Part shown: positions 18,465-28,397 of the stretch, in pieces
How positions within the stretch are numbered: position 1 is the stretch's first letter
How the letters are laid out: the number at the start of each line of letters is the position of its first letter
Assembly: GCF_039543225.1 (NCBI RefSeq)
Contig: NZ_BAABJI010000001.1
Coordinates: 461,193-525,192, forward strand
Origin: Mucilaginibacter defluvii
GTDB lineage: Bacteria; Bacteroidota; Bacteroidia; Sphingobacteriales; Sphingobacteriaceae
Reading direction: 5' to 3'
Length of the DNA: 64,000 nucleotides
Position numbers and translations under genes: made by a program
The notes under the pieces: generated by a model
What the model was told of the DNA's origin: nothing
The model's database searches: none
Seen by the model: the letters and a program-made list of their open reading frames with translations, nothing else

Positions 18465-19448
18465 TTATGGTTGATTATATGCTGTTCCTCCTTTTATATA
18501 AATAATATTATTCGTTTGTCTTATCTGCACGTTCATTGCAGCCTTCAAGGTGCTTAGTATACTATGCAAATTCTGATTGTTGAACTTGGCCGTCAGGCGA
18601 CATGCGGTGTGTTTGTAGGCAGCGGTATCAAACTGGACATTGAACCTTCTTGATATTGTTTGAAGCGCGTCCAGAACTGGGGTTTGTTCAAACGTAAGAA
18701 TTCCCTTTTGCCACTCCCCGGCCATACCGGGGAATGAACTGTCTGTATGATATTTTCCGGAGTTAACGTTATAAGCCAGCCTCATATTTGGGAGCAAGAA
18801 AACAGGTTGATTACTTTGTTGTCGTACGTCTGCAACAACACCTACTTTTCCCGTCGCTACGGCTACACCAATTTCGGGCTCGTTGATGTATGCGCGTACA
18901 TTGAAACTTGTACCCAGTACGACAGTTTTTAACATCCGGGTCTGAACAACAAAGGGTTGCTTTTTTCGGTGAGTGACCTTAAAAAATGCTTCACCGGTAA
19001 GTTTAATGAGGCGGGTGTTATCGTAATCGAAGTTATTGGAGTAAGTGATTGTACTTCCCGAGTTCAACATGACCGTTGTACTATCAGGCAATGTAACCGA
19101 GAGCATTTTGCCGCGTGACGCAGAATGGCTGACCCATACTATGTTCTTTTGCTCATGCTTTTGCTTTAAAAGTAAAGCGGCAAACACTACTAATAAGCCC
19201 GCACATGCAGCAGCAAACCGTATATAAAGTCTTTTCGGTCTAAATTGGCGTACGTTATTCTCAAAAACAGGTTCTGCCGCTTCACGGGGAAGCTTTTCTG
19301 CTAACATCCACAAAGTAACCGCTTCATCGTACAGTTGCTTATGGTCAGGAGAAGCCGCTATCCACTCATCCAATGCTTGACGAGAAGCGTCTGTTTCAGC
19401 GTTACTAAACCGCTTAATGATATAATTCCATATTTCGTCTTTCATCAT
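18465..19448 (-). CDS. FecR-family anti-sigma factor
   Basis: 327 aa. A cytoplasmic N-terminal part (~1-70) should bind the sigma factor. One membrane helix (~74-93: IRFAAACAGLLVVFAALLL) is followed by a periplasmic FecR domain (LPDSTTVMLNSGSTITYSNN ... LTGEAFFKVTH) and a C-terminal STN-contacting domain (FEQTPVLDALQTISRRFNV). It sits between the ECF sigma gene and the receptor in the usual order and senses the receptor state. The first two codons are both ATG, so the start could shift by one residue. Confidence 0.9.
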   Translation of the reverse strand: MMKDEIWNYIIKRFSNAETDASRQALDEWIAASPDHKQLYDEAVTLWMLAEKLPREAAEPVFENNVRQFRPKRLYIRFAAACAGLLVVFAALLLKQKHEQKNIVWVSHSASRGKMLSVTLPDSTTVMLNSGSTITYSNNFDYDNTRLIKLTGEAFFKVTHRKKQPFVVQTRMLKTVVLGTSFNVRAYINEPEIGVAVATGKVGVVADVRQQSNQPVFLLPNMRLAYNVNSGKYHTDSSFPGMAGEWQKGILTFEQTPVLDALQTISRRFNVQFDTAAYKHTACRLTAKFNNQNLHSILSTLKAAMNVQIRQTNNIIYIKGGTAYNQP

Positions 19449-19523
19449 GACTTGATCGGTTCATGATTAAAAGACAAAAAAGAGATTGCCAAATACGGGT
19501 TGCTTATCTTAAGTTTTTGTTAG

Positions 19524-20069
19524 CTAATTATTAAGTAATTGATGCATGTGCTCGTGTAAGAAATTCATGCTCTTAGCTAAATGGTCTTCTACGGTTCGGG
19601 TAGATATGCCAAGCTGTTGTGCGATTTCTGCATAACTATAACCTTCTAGACGGTGCATTTTAAAAACACGCTGTCTTTTTTCAGGAAGTTGATTGATTAA
19701 GTTTTGTAAGAGTAAGAGTTGCTCTGATTCCCGCATTTTGACTACGGCCTGCTGCTTGCTATCAGAAATAACGGTAAGTTCGTTTGGATCAGTGAATTCT
19801 AGATGCTTGCGCTTTTGTTTTTCAAGGGCATTCAAAGAGGCATTCCGTACAGATCTGAATAAATAGGCTTGCAGATTATCGGCCTTAACTTCGTTACTAT
19901 GAAAGTTAATAATGATATCGTGGACAACGCTGGTGGATGTTTCGTTATCCTTCAAGTATCCATGGGCATAGTTTGTAAGGATATTAACCCATTTTTTGTA
20001 AAAAGATTTGAAGGACTTTTCCTTACTCTCAATTTGCGTTTCCTGTTCAAGCTGAATGTCCGTCTTCAC
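19524..20069 (-). CDS. ECF RNA polymerase sigma factor (FecI type)
   Basis: 181 aa. Sigma region 2 (~22-90: YKKWVNILTNYAHGYLKDN ... LQAYLFRSVRNASLN) and region 4 (~125-175: INQLPEKRQRVFKMHRLEGY, EIAQQLGISTRTVEDHLAK) are both present. It should activate its own operon (FecR, TonB receptor, phosphatase) when FecR releases it. It starts the minus-strand operon, and ~300 bases of non-coding DNA lie upstream. Confidence 0.88.
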   Translation of the reverse strand: MKTDIQLEQETQIESKEKSFKSFYKKWVNILTNYAHGYLKDNETSTSVVHDIIINFHSNEVKADNLQAYLFRSVRNASLNALEKQKRKHLEFTDPNELTVISDSKQQAVVKMRESEQLLLLQNLINQLPEKRQRVFKMHRLEGYSYAEIAQQLGISTRTVEDHLAKSMNFLHEHMHQLLNN

Positions 20070-20365
20070 GAAATAATACTTGCCGCAAAGCTGGAAACAT
20101 GGTATTACTTTAACATTAATGCTTTGTTACGAATGAAGTTACTGATGTTATTACCTATCAATTCAATTGATGACCTTGTTTAGCTGTTTTGGTTAAATAA
20201 GCAAATATCATATATTAATAGTCCGATCATACGCTATTTCTTTAAAATGTCTGATTTACAAACGTTTGTTAAAAAATACCGTGATTTCACCGTTGTATAT
20301 TACTTAGAATGGACTTAACTTTAATTGTCTGTTCGTAAAGAAGCGGACAGACTAACCTTATACCC

Positions 20366-21372
20366 ATGATCACAAGAAGCCTTCTACTACTGATGGCGGT
20401 GCTGTTTTCGGTTATAAGTACGACCGCACAGCCATACCGCGTATTTTTCGGGAACCTTCATGCGCATACATCGTATTCAGATGGCGCAAAAGACAGGGCG
20501 CAAACTAACGTTAAAACACCCTTGGACGAATTTCGATTTGCGCGGGAATCTGAGCACTTGGACTTCCTTGGAATATCAGAACATAATCACAGCCAGGCAG
20601 GAATGAGCTTGCGAATTATGCCAAAGGACTGGCCGAAGCCAATAGCGCAAATGAAGACGGGCGTTTCGTCGCCTTGTACGGTATGGAATACGGTGTGATC
20701 AGCAAGGGCGGGCACGTCGTTATCTATGGCTCGGACAAACTGATCGGCTGGGAGCCAGGTAATTTTGACGTTTATTCGGCAAAATCAGATTATAATTCGC
20801 TTTTCAATCTTTTGTCTGCTAATCGAAAGACTTTTGCTACGCTGGCACATCTTGCACAAACCGATTACGGGAATCTTGCAGCAAGACCATATGATCTTAA
20901 GGCCGACCAGGCCCTGTGCAGGGTTGCCATAAGCAGCGGCCCTGCATTTTCAAAAAAGACGGATTATTCTGATAGGGCGCCTATATCCTTCCTGTCGTAC
21001 TACAAGAGGCTATTGTCATTAGGCTATATCGTAGGACCGGTTATTGATCATGACAATCACAATACGACCTTTGGCCGCATGTCTGCTTCCAGAACTGCTG
21101 GATTAGCGAGAGCACTGAGTAGGGATAGTATAATCGATGCATACCGGTCCAATCGCTTCTACGCCACACAGGATTGGAACGCGGTAGTTGGCTTTACCAT
21201 CAATGGCCAGCCCATGGGAAGTTACTTGAAAACGAGCAGCCAGTTGAAGTTTCAGGTCGATATTAGTGATCCCGACGCTGCAGATAAAGTTAAGACCATC
21301 AAAATTCTTTACGGTAAACCAGGACCGGTGAATGGCGAAGATATTGACAAGCACCACCAACCAGCAGGTTAA
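20366..21372 (+). pseudogene. CehA/McbA-type PHP metallohydrolase, frameshifted and 3'-truncated
   Basis: A signal peptide (ending TTAQP) is followed by GNLHAHTSYSDG and ISEHNHS, the metal-binding motifs of exported PHP-fold phosphoesterases. Near 20611 one G seems missing (TTGCG where TTGGCG restores MSLANYAKGLAEAN), throwing the product out of frame. Frame 3 then continues LYGMEYGVISKGGHVVIYG ... VGPVIDHDNHN to 21372. The usual C-terminal ~60-100 residues are absent. The reading runs into a fragment of an oppositely oriented gene, so a deletion joined two truncated genes around 21350-21365. Confidence 0.7.
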
Positions 21373-21568
21373 CTACTATGACATGCTGCCCTTTTTTTTC
21401 TAATTGTTCCTTTACAAACTGCCACGCATAAGGTGCCTGCCACGCCCTATGGACAAGAACATAAATTTTGGCTTTTGCCTTTAATGGTTTTTTGTCGGCA
21501 GCCGGCCGGCCGGCAAAGGTTAGCAGGCACGTGATGATTAATAGTGCCGCGAAAGATAGCTTTTTCAT
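21299..21568 (-). pseudogene. Alpha/beta hydrolase, N-terminal fragment
   Basis: A signal peptide from the ATG at 21568 (MKKLSFAALLIITCLLTFAG) leads to YVLVHRAWQAPYAWQFVKEQ and HVIVVNL, the first two strands and oxyanion-loop region of an alpha/beta hydrolase. Family members have HGxW where this has HRAW. Similarity ends near 21365, where the sequence merges with the truncated PHP gene. The catalytic Ser, Asp and His are missing, so it cannot be functional. Confidence 0.65.
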
Positions 21569-21715
21569 GATGTGGATTATTGATGAATAATTTTTTACAT
21601 CATGCCATCCACCGAAGTGCCGACACAGAATGGCGCTGTTTATCAAAACAATAACTCAAATCCTAATGAGCTGGAATCGTCGATATTTCGCTGACTATCT
21701 TTACGAAGACAAATT

Positions 21716-22009
21716 TTAACCTGTCTGCTTCACCAATTTGATCCGCTTGCTTTTCACCTCTCCCCGAAGTACGCGGTTGATATCTTCGTTGTTATAATAA
21801 AGAATGCCGCCGACTTTGGTAAAGGGAATAGTACCATTGTCCCGCAGTGTCTGAAGAGTGTTGTCTGAAGTTTTTAATAGGTTTTTTACCTGATAACTTT
21901 TTAGCCATTTCTTTGGTCCGTCCGAAAAGTTACCCATCAATGCTTTGATCTCCGCCATCAGCTTCTCACCAAAAGCTTCAAGATCTCTGGTTATGATCTC
22001 AGTTGCCAT
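21716..22009 (-). CDS. Excisionase-like helix-turn-helix protein
   Basis: 97 aa from the ATG at 22007-22009 (MATEIITRDLEAFG). The C-terminal half (KKWLKSYQVKNLLKTSDNTL ... TKVGGILYYNNEDINRVL) is the MerR-like HTH_17 fold found in excisionase/helix-turn-helix proteins of Bacteroidota mobile elements. It is a clear homologue of the gene at 58625-58891 in island B, which sits in the mobilization module. Here no mobilization genes remain beside it, consistent with decay of island A. Confidence 0.8.
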   Translation of the reverse strand: MATEIITRDLEAFGEKLMAEIKALMGNFSDGPKKWLKSYQVKNLLKTSDNTLQTLRDNGTIPFTKVGGILYYNNEDINRVLRGEVKSKRIKLVKQTG

Positions 22010-22538
22010 AATTAATTGAATTTGTCCTACAAATATGCAGCCTGCTGTAGACGCTACTGTCCGAGTTGCTCCGACTCGGATTATAAAATGAATCAGAGGC
22101 AATGCCCTGTATTAAAATCTATCGCTATTTAGCCAAAAGCCGATTCTTAGCGGCATATCGCTTTTAAGTAGAATTGCTATGTGATATATGTGGTTGGACA
22201 TCAGTGGTTTTCCGTTCAGGCACAGAAATGAATAATCTGTTTTGCAGTTAGCCTTTAATAATAATCTCACAATGAACGTAATGGCCCATTAACGTGTACT
22301 GCTTTGTTTCCAGCTACTACGTTCACTTTCCCTCAAATATTCTCAGATATCTTCATGTTATCATAAAAGAATGCATTGCTTAATTTAAAATTTAAAGGCG
22401 TGCAAACGTAAAAATGTTAATACATGCTAACTTGTGACTTTTTCAAATAGTTAAAAATTTACATTAATTAATATCTGTACTATTTTGTTTATATCTTGTC
22501 AAGCCGAAGATATCGTGTCTGCCAATTAAATTTTATCT
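22010..22538. other. Intergenic stretch, no gene seen
   Basis: About 530 A/T-rich bases between the excisionase-like gene and the HTH relic. Short inverted segments occur (for example TGAACGTA near 22272 and TACGTTCA near 22318), but nothing can be assigned. It probably contains divergent promoters. Confidence 0.4.
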
Positions 22539-22800
22539 ATGAAAGTCGATCTTGTCAGAATCAAATTATCGATAGTTTGATAAAGCGTAAATTTACGGGC
22601 CCACCCCATCAACCAGCGGACAAACTAGGGATTTCGGTAAGAGCTCTTCATAATTTATTAAATTACATGAAGACAGAACTCAGCGCACCCATCGTCTATA
22701 ATCATGTTAGAAAAAGCTATTGTCACACTTGGATGGTTATTTCTGCTTTACTTATCAAAGTAAGGAAAAATCAGTATCAGTAAACGAGGAGAACGTATAA
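22539..22800 (+). pseudogene. Small helix-turn-helix regulator with two frameshifts
   Basis: Three frames together spell one ~85-aa HTH protein. It opens MKVDLVRIKL (from 22539), continues IDSLIKRKFTG, KLGISVRALHNLLNYMK and APIVYNHVRKSYC in a second frame, and ends LDGYFCFTYQSKEKSVSVNE in a third, stopping at 22798-22800. This fits Bacteroidota winged-HTH proteins that end in a DGYF-like strand. Breaks lie near 22575 and 22725. Either two single-base indels inactivated it or the sequence has errors. The stop is one base before the next gene's ATG. Confidence 0.55.
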
Positions 22801-22801
22801 T

Positions 22802-25225
22802 ATGTCTAAAATCGTTTACATTCTCTTTTTCTTCTCAACCATATGCCGGCTACAGGCACAGTCGCTTGACAACGAGATTTTAGCTACTAGATTTAAAACG
22901 TTCAGCAAAAGCCATACTGCGATAGGAATATTCATGCACAGTGACAAAAATGTTTACACTAACAATGAAAAAATTTGGTTCAGTATTTACCAGTTGAAAG
23001 CCAATGATAAAAAGGAGTACAGCCCTTTTATGAACGTTTTTTTAATGCGTTCAGATAATCGTAAAGTTGTTTTAGATCAAAAATTTAGGGTAGAGAGGGA
23101 TATTTGCTCCGGTAATCTTACCCTTCCTGATACTATCGCTCCGGGCAATTATCAATTGGTATGCTTTACCAGCGCGCTGGATGTAAAAGGTGAGCCCTTG
23201 TCAAAGTATACACAGCCAATAATTATCAAAAATACCAATGTGCCGGGGTTCGACGTACGTTTAGCCTTGGTGGATTCAACCGCCATTGACGGTAAATTAA
23301 AAGTTAAAATTAAGGTGAACCCTGTTGCGTCAGATAGTAAGGCAAAACCTATTTTGCAGGTGTCCTATACGACCGGACAGGCAAGGGAACGGTATATTAG
23401 TTCTGAAACAAATGAATTGATAATCCCGGTTTTGCGGGATGAGGTCACCACAATTAACCCAAATCTACAGGCAGCGGTAAGATATGGCGGGAACATACAA
23501 CATGTAAGCTTGGCGTTGCTCATGCCCGTTAATAGGCAAATAAAGGTTCGCTTTTATCCCGAAGGCGGTAATTTGTCGGCAGGGCTTACCAGTTTGGTGG
23601 GTTGGGAAGCGAAAACAGCACAAGGAGCTACCGTACAGTTGGAAGGGCAATTGCTGCAGGACGATAAATTAGTAAGCACGGTCAAAACTAATTCATTGGG
23701 CGTAGGTAAATTTATGTTAGCTGCAATGCCCGGTAGTAGTTATAGCCTCAAAATCAAGGCAGGAAATTACCTGAAGTCAGATACGATTGTCCCATTGCCC
23801 CGTATATTGCAGGACGGCATTTATATGCATTTAAATGAGGCCGTCGTCAATGATACATTAAGAATTAAACTGCATAGCCTAACGAAAAAGTCCGTACAGG
23901 TATTGATCCATAATTATCGCGGAGATTATGTGCTTGCAACAACAACTATCAACCCAGCCGGAAATAAAATTGATCTATCATTAAACACTATGCCAAGGGG
24001 TTTGGCAACGGTTACTGTATTGGATAATGCAGGGAAGCCTCTTGCCGAACGGTTGGTTTTTTGCCACTATGATGACAGCACCTCGGTGAACTTTGCGTTA
24101 GCGAAAAAAGTATATAAAACGAACGACTCGGTTCAAATAAAATTAAGCCTTAAGGACAATAAAGGTAAGCCGATATTGGGCGTATTCTCTGCGTCAGTGG
24201 TGCAGGAGAGCAGGCTTATGGCGAGCGCAAACGACATCGAAACAGCAATTTATTTGAAAAATGAACTAGGTGAATTGCCTATAGATCCTTCGGGCGTTGG
24301 GTTCCGTAATAAAGCATACCTCGAGGATGTGTTGTTAATTAGGGGATGGCGAAGATACACCTGGCAAGAATTGATAAACTGGAAACAAACCGATTCCTTG
24401 CAAATCCAAGTTCCGCCGGTAAAAGGACAAATTTTCCTGAATAAAAAGCCTATTACATCCCTGGTAGATGTGGTTGTATTAGGCAGTAACCAATTGACGC
24501 TGGTTCCCACAAGCGCTGACGGAGCGTTTTTCTTAAATCCCCAAAATCTCTTTGTAGCAGCGGATAAACAAATAAAGCTAAGTGTAAATAAGAGTACGAG
24601 AAATTATCTGTTTAAGATAATTGACCCTTATCAAGATCTTGCAACAGCTCTCGCTAAACGTTTGGTTATACCTGCATCACGTGTTTCGCAGCCTACTGCT
24701 AATAACAGTGAACAGCCAGCACCAAGCCTTCAAAATACCATCAATTTGCAAACGGTAAAAGTCACAGCCTCTAAGCGAAACGGGGGAGCCCAAAGCTTTC
24801 ATGGCGAGCCCGGAGTGAATGATTGCGGAGATTATGTAGATGAAGCCGGGCACTTGAACTATGAAAAGAGCAAGAACCGGTTCAAACCAATTAACGGTCG
24901 CTGGTATACCAAAGTTACTGATCTGCAAGGATCATACTTCAAAGTTGACCCGATATTTTATACAGGTTGTTTAACCGGCAGCCAGAAAGAAGGCGTTTTC
25001 ATCAGCGGTATCTACGGCGGTAAAGAATACTATCATGCGGAAACGAGCGCAGTTAACATTTACGGTTCAACACTTTATTGGGGGTCGCAAATTAAAACTG
25101 ATGCAAATGGTGAAGCTCAAATTAAATTTTCGACAAACGAATTAGCTGATTCCTTTAAGGTTATAGTGCAAGGCATAACGGCCGATAATATGATCAGCGC
25201 TACTCAGGAAATCAAAGTCAAATAA
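22802..25225 (+). CDS. Macroglobulin-like (MG2-domain) exported protein
   Basis: 807 aa with a signal peptide (ending CRLQAQS). The N-terminal portion (HSDKNVYTNNEKIWFSIYQL, SGNLTLPDTIAPGNYQLVCF) is the MG2-type beta-sandwich of alpha-2-macroglobulin-like and large TonB-linked Bacteroidota envelope proteins. Several further beta-sandwich repeats follow, and it ends DANGEAQIKFSTNELADSFK then GITADNM, a typical closing MG domain. There is no thioester motif (GCGEQ) and no plug domain, so it is not a protease-trapping macroglobulin. Its likely role is surface or periplasmic binding. Confidence 0.7.
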   Translation: MSKIVYILFFFSTICRLQAQSLDNEILATRFKTFSKSHTAIGIFMHSDKNVYTNNEKIWFSIYQLKANDKKEYSPFMNVFLMRSDNRKVVLDQKFRVERDICSGNLTLPDTIAPGNYQLVCFTSALDVKGEPLSKYTQPIIIKNTNVPGFDVRLALVDSTAIDGKLKVKIKVNPVASDSKAKPILQVSYTTGQARERYISSETNELIIPVLRDEVTTINPNLQAAVRYGGNIQHVSLALLMPVNRQIKVRFYPEGGNLSAGLTSLVGWEAKTAQGATVQLEGQLLQDDKLVSTVKTNSLGVGKFMLAAMPGSSYSLKIKAGNYLKSDTIVPLPRILQDGIYMHLNEAVVNDTLRIKLHSLTKKSVQVLIHNYRGDYVLATTTINPAGNKIDLSLNTMPRGLATVTVLDNAGKPLAERLVFCHYDDSTSVNFALAKKVYKTNDSVQIKLSLKDNKGKPILGVFSASVVQESRLMASANDIETAIYLKNELGELPIDPSGVGFRNKAYLEDVLLIRGWRRYTWQELINWKQTDSLQIQVPPVKGQIFLNKKPITSLVDVVVLGSNQLTLVPTSADGAFFLNPQNLFVAADKQIKLSVNKSTRNYLFKIIDPYQDLATALAKRLVIPASRVSQPTANNSEQPAPSLQNTINLQTVKVTASKRNGGAQSFHGEPGVNDCGDYVDEAGHLNYEKSKNRFKPINGRWYTKVTDLQGSYFKVDPIFYTGCLTGSQKEGVFISGIYGGKEYYHAETSAVNIYGSTLYWGSQIKTDANGEAQIKFSTNELADSFKVIVQGITADNMISATQEIKVK

Positions 25226-25231
25226 GTTTAT

Positions 25232-25713
25232 ATGTCTTTACGCCCCCCATTTGTATGGATAAATAGGAACCACGCGCTACATATTAATTTAATTTTTGCA
25301 GTAAGTCTGCTTGTGCATGTGTTATATGCAATAAAATGCCTTGGCTACTATCATCCGGACAAACACTTCCAGATTCTCGAGTTTGCCGGTACAAAACTTG
25401 CTCTTACTGACAGGAGCTTTTCTGATATGCCATGGGAATTTCATAAAAAGATCCGATCATCCGTACAGCCATATTTCGTAATTGCTGTATCAAGGTTACT
25501 GGCTTTAGCAAATGCTTATGATCCATTTACCTTAGTTGTGATATTACAGCTTATTGCTGCCGTATTTTCCTGGATGGTAAGTTCTTTCTTTTTCAAAGTT
25601 ATCACGCGAAACTCAACTAATATTAATTTAGTTTTTACGGACGTGTATTCGGCTTTGCTGTAGTTATCAGGTTTCAGTCAGCGTTTATTGCTTTGGGTTT
25701 ATTGCATGGTTAA
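25232..25713 (+). pseudogene. GT22/Alg9-like mannosyltransferase, N-terminal fragment
   Basis: Starts six bases after the macroglobulin-like gene. It contains YHPDKHFQILEFAGTKLAL and MPWEFHKKIRSSVQPYF, the first luminal loop of GPI-mannosyltransferase-like GT-C enzymes, plus two membrane helices. The frame ends at 25663, but another frame continues with FGFAVVIRFQSAFIALGLL to a stop at 25713, as in intact relatives. An internal deletion or indel near 25630 and loss of the remaining ~300 residues make it inactive. Confidence 0.6.
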
Positions 25714-25992
25714 TTATCGTAATATGCGGATATGATTTATTATACTGTCAATAATGGCGATTCCTTGATCAGTCTTTAATACTTTTTGTCGTGACTCTTC
25801 TGCTGGACAGTCCCTGCTAAGCGTGCCAATTTTGTTCTGCACGGTATAAGTAAGCCCTGCGAAGCCTATTTCAGTTTTGGCTTTAGCGGCCAGATCCTCT
25901 TTAATCTCACTATCAGACGTGCAGCTTGCTAAGGTTGCGCACGCCAGCAAAAGGAGGGTAGACATGGCTGTTTGGTTAATAAGAAACTTCAT
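25714..25992 (-). CDS. BON-domain lipoprotein
   Basis: 92 aa. A lipoprotein signal ends LASC (Cys ~24), followed by one BON-like domain (EIKEDLAAKAKTEIGFAGLT, KIGTLSRDCPAEESRQKVLK). BON domains bind lipids or membranes in periplasmic stress proteins. Related Bacteroidota proteins usually have two BON domains and ~190 aa, so this is either a short version or a truncated copy. Its end abuts the broken GT22 gene. Confidence 0.6.
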   Translation of the reverse strand: MKFLINQTAMSTLLLLACATLASCTSDSEIKEDLAAKAKTEIGFAGLTYTVQNKIGTLSRDCPAEESRQKVLKTDQGIAIIDSIINHIRILR

Positions 25993-26046
25993 TTGTATAA
26001 CTGCATTTAATAATCAGTATAGTTTATTCTAATAAATGACTTCTGT

Positions 26047-27708
26047 TCAACGTGAGTCAAGCCGGTACCAGCGGCTTCCAAAAGCTTCAATCTCGGAGTC
26101 CAGCCCGGTTTTTCCACTGACGAGTTCAACGGCCTTGGTTTTTTCGGGAAAATGATATTTCATTTTGACTGGCTGTTCTGAAAAGTTAAATGATACAAGC
26201 AGCTTCTCGTTATTATTACGGTACAAAATACTGATCACATTATCAGCGTCTCCCGCCAGCAAATCCCACGTACCCTGACCTATGACCGGGTGGCCTTTTC
26301 GAAGAGCGATCAGTCGGCGTATAAAGTTGTATAATGATAGGGAATCCCGGCGCTGACGGGCGACATTGACTTGCCGATACCCATATTCCGGGTCGTTGAT
26401 CACCGGTCGTACAATCTTCTTCGAAACAGTAAAGCCAGCCTGTCTGCCGCTGTCCCATTGCATAGGCGTACGCACCGACAACCGTTCCTGAAGGTTCAGG
26501 TCGTCCCCCATACCGATTTCCTCACCGTACCGGAGAATCGGTGTACCCGGCAGAGCCAGGAGGAGGCTGTAAGCCTGTTGTAAGCGTCTATGGTCATTGT
26601 TCAGCATAGGCGCGAGCCGGCGCCGTATGCCACGGTCATATAACTGCATATTGCTGTCCGGTCCCATTTTTTGATAAACCTTCTCCAACTGTTTTTTATT
26701 TAGCTTACCCAGATCGATCTCATCGTGGTTTCGGAGAAAATGGGCCCATTGGTCTGCCGTCGGTTTATTTGTGGTCGCTTTAAGCGCTTTTTTTAAAGGT
26801 TTTGCATCCCCGGAAGCTAAAGCATAGAACAAGTATTCGTTAACGTCGAAGTTGAGCATCATGTCCAGCCCGCGATGGTTACCGGCAAAGTAATCTCCGG
26901 CCTCCTCCGGTTTTACGTTTGCCTCACCCAGCAACAGCGCACCGGGTTTTACTTTAGCCACGTGTCCCGTCAGCTCTTTGAATAATTTAAAATCATGCGC
27001 CGGATGTTCCGCAGATTCCCGCGGATCGTCGATGATAAAGGGAACCGCATCCAGCCGAAATCCGTTCATGCCTTTTTGCAACCAAAAGCTCATGATTTTT
27101 TTGGCCTCCGCTACCACCTCCGGGTTTTGGTAATTCAAGTCCGGCTCAAAACGATAAAATCGGTGAAAATAGTAACCGCCGAAAGTGCTGTCCTTCCGCC
27201 ATGTTTCTTTTTCGACTACCGGAAAGCCCATGCCTTTGTCCCAGTCTTTCGGGCGCTTCCAGGTCCAGAGGTACCAGTCTTTGCGCTCCCGGAACCAGGG
27301 ATGGCTGGTGGAGGTATGGTTTAATACCAGGTCCATAATCACTTTTATCCGGCGAACTTTTGCAGCGGTTAGCAGCGCCTGGAGGTCGTTCATCGTTCCC
27401 AGTCGAGGATCGACCCGGTAATAATCGCTGACATCATACCCATCGTCCTGCCAGGGCGAGGGCTGAAAGGGCGCAAGCCAGATCATCGTTACCCCAAGAG
27501 AATCCAAATAACCTAATTTGCCGGTCAAGCCGCGGATATCACCGAGGCCGTCACCATCGCTGTCTTTGAAGGTTTTAATTTCCAGATTGTAAATCACTTC
27601 GTTTTTATACCACGCCGGGTCGGTATTGTCCACTGTTGCTGGCACGCTAGTACAACTCCACAGCAAAGTGCTGATGATTACTATCAGATTGAGGTTGATT
27701 TTCTTCAT
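26047..27708 (-). CDS. GH13 alpha-amylase-family lipoprotein (trehalose synthase-like)
   Basis: 553 aa from the ATG at 27708, which gives a lipoprotein signal (ISTLLWSCTS) and overlaps the upstream stop by four bases (ATGA). The longer upstream start would bury the signal. GH13 motifs in order: MDLVLNHTS, GFRLDAVPF (nucleophile Asp), LLGEANV (acid/base Glu) and FLRNHDEID. The N-terminus (WYKNEVIYNLEIKTFKDSDG) resembles trehalose synthase/maltose glucosyltransferases. As an exported lipoprotein it probably acts on alpha-glucans or maltosides. It is the last gene of an operon with two DUF421 membrane proteins. Confidence 0.85.
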   Translation of the reverse strand: MKKINLNLIVIISTLLWSCTSVPATVDNTDPAWYKNEVIYNLEIKTFKDSDGDGLGDIRGLTGKLGYLDSLGVTMIWLAPFQPSPWQDDGYDVSDYYRVDPRLGTMNDLQALLTAAKVRRIKVIMDLVLNHTSTSHPWFRERKDWYLWTWKRPKDWDKGMGFPVVEKETWRKDSTFGGYYFHRFYRFEPDLNYQNPEVVAEAKKIMSFWLQKGMNGFRLDAVPFIIDDPRESAEHPAHDFKLFKELTGHVAKVKPGALLLGEANVKPEEAGDYFAGNHRGLDMMLNFDVNEYLFYALASGDAKPLKKALKATTNKPTADQWAHFLRNHDEIDLGKLNKKQLEKVYQKMGPDSNMQLYDRGIRRRLAPMLNNDHRRLQQAYSLLLALPGTPILRYGEEIGMGDDLNLQERLSVRTPMQWDSGRQAGFTVSKKIVRPVINDPEYGYRQVNVARQRRDSLSLYNFIRRLIALRKGHPVIGQGTWDLLAGDADNVISILYRNNNEKLLVSFNFSEQPVKMKYHFPEKTKAVELVSGKTGLDSEIEAFGSRWYRLDSR

Positions 27709-28397
27709 GTTTTTTCTGTTACTGCCGGTTTCCAGGTATCGTGGCCGCAGTGCGTGCACTTTACAGGTGAAGGTTGCGGCCGAGAAAGCCCGCACCAGTT
27801 ACATACAAGTTCACTTGCATGGATCTCCAGTTCATCAACAAAATCCTGGTCACTCGCTGGCAAGACTGATAATCCCTGGATTGCATCCTGATTTTTGATG
27901 ATACTGAAACCGCCATTTGCCTCCAAATAAACTCTTTTAACCTCGCCAAGGTGAATAATCCCATTGGATCGCAGCTCCGCAACGAGGCGTTCGCGCGAGA
28001 GTCCAATTTTTGCCATGGAACGGACATTGATCACCCCATCAGCGAGCAGCTCAGCCACATTACCCTGCGAAAAGCTTTCAAAACGCTGGTTATGGAAAGC
28101 GCCTTTTGCGATCACCCGCTGTAGGCCCACGATCACCAGTGCAATCATCACCGCCGGCAGGATACCCCGGTCCGGCGCCATCATTGGTACACCAACCGCC
28201 GCCGCCAGAGAAACCAGTGCGGCCAGTTCGTTACGGCTTAATTGTGTCGACATCCGTTTACCCATGCTGCGCATGGCGATTAGCAGGATGAGATAAATGA
28301 CAAAGGCACGGATGATCAGTTCTACGAAATACATTTCCGGAACTTCACCAATCCAGATACGCTGCCAGTCGAATAGATGAATGTCTGAAGCCTTCAT
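27705..28397 (-). CDS. DUF421 (YetF/YcaP-like) membrane protein with C-terminal zinc ribbon
   Basis: 230 aa. Three N-terminal helices (~24-42, 58-75, 80-97) are followed by the DUF421 cytoplasmic domain (LLADGVINVRSMAKIGLSRE, LGEVKRVYLEANGGFSII). The C-terminus adds CNWCG ... CTHCGH, a four-Cys zinc ribbon not found in plain YetF. It overlaps the genes on both sides by four bases (ATGA), showing tight translational coupling. Function of the family is not established. Confidence 0.85.
   Translation of the reverse strand: MKASDIHLFDWQRIWIGEVPEMYFVELIIRAFVIYLILLIAMRSMGKRMSTQLSRNELAALVSLAAAVGVPMMAPDRGILPAVMIALVIVGLQRVIAKGAFHNQRFESFSQGNVAELLADGVINVRSMAKIGLSRERLVAELRSNGIIHLGEVKRVYLEANGGFSIIKNQDAIQGLSVLPASDQDFVDELEIHASELVCNWCGLSRPQPSPVKCTHCGHDTWKPAVTEKT

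Noticed and set aside
22802..25225. A protease-trapping alpha-2-macroglobulin
   Set aside because: No thioester GCGEQ motif and too short. Only MG-type domains are visible.
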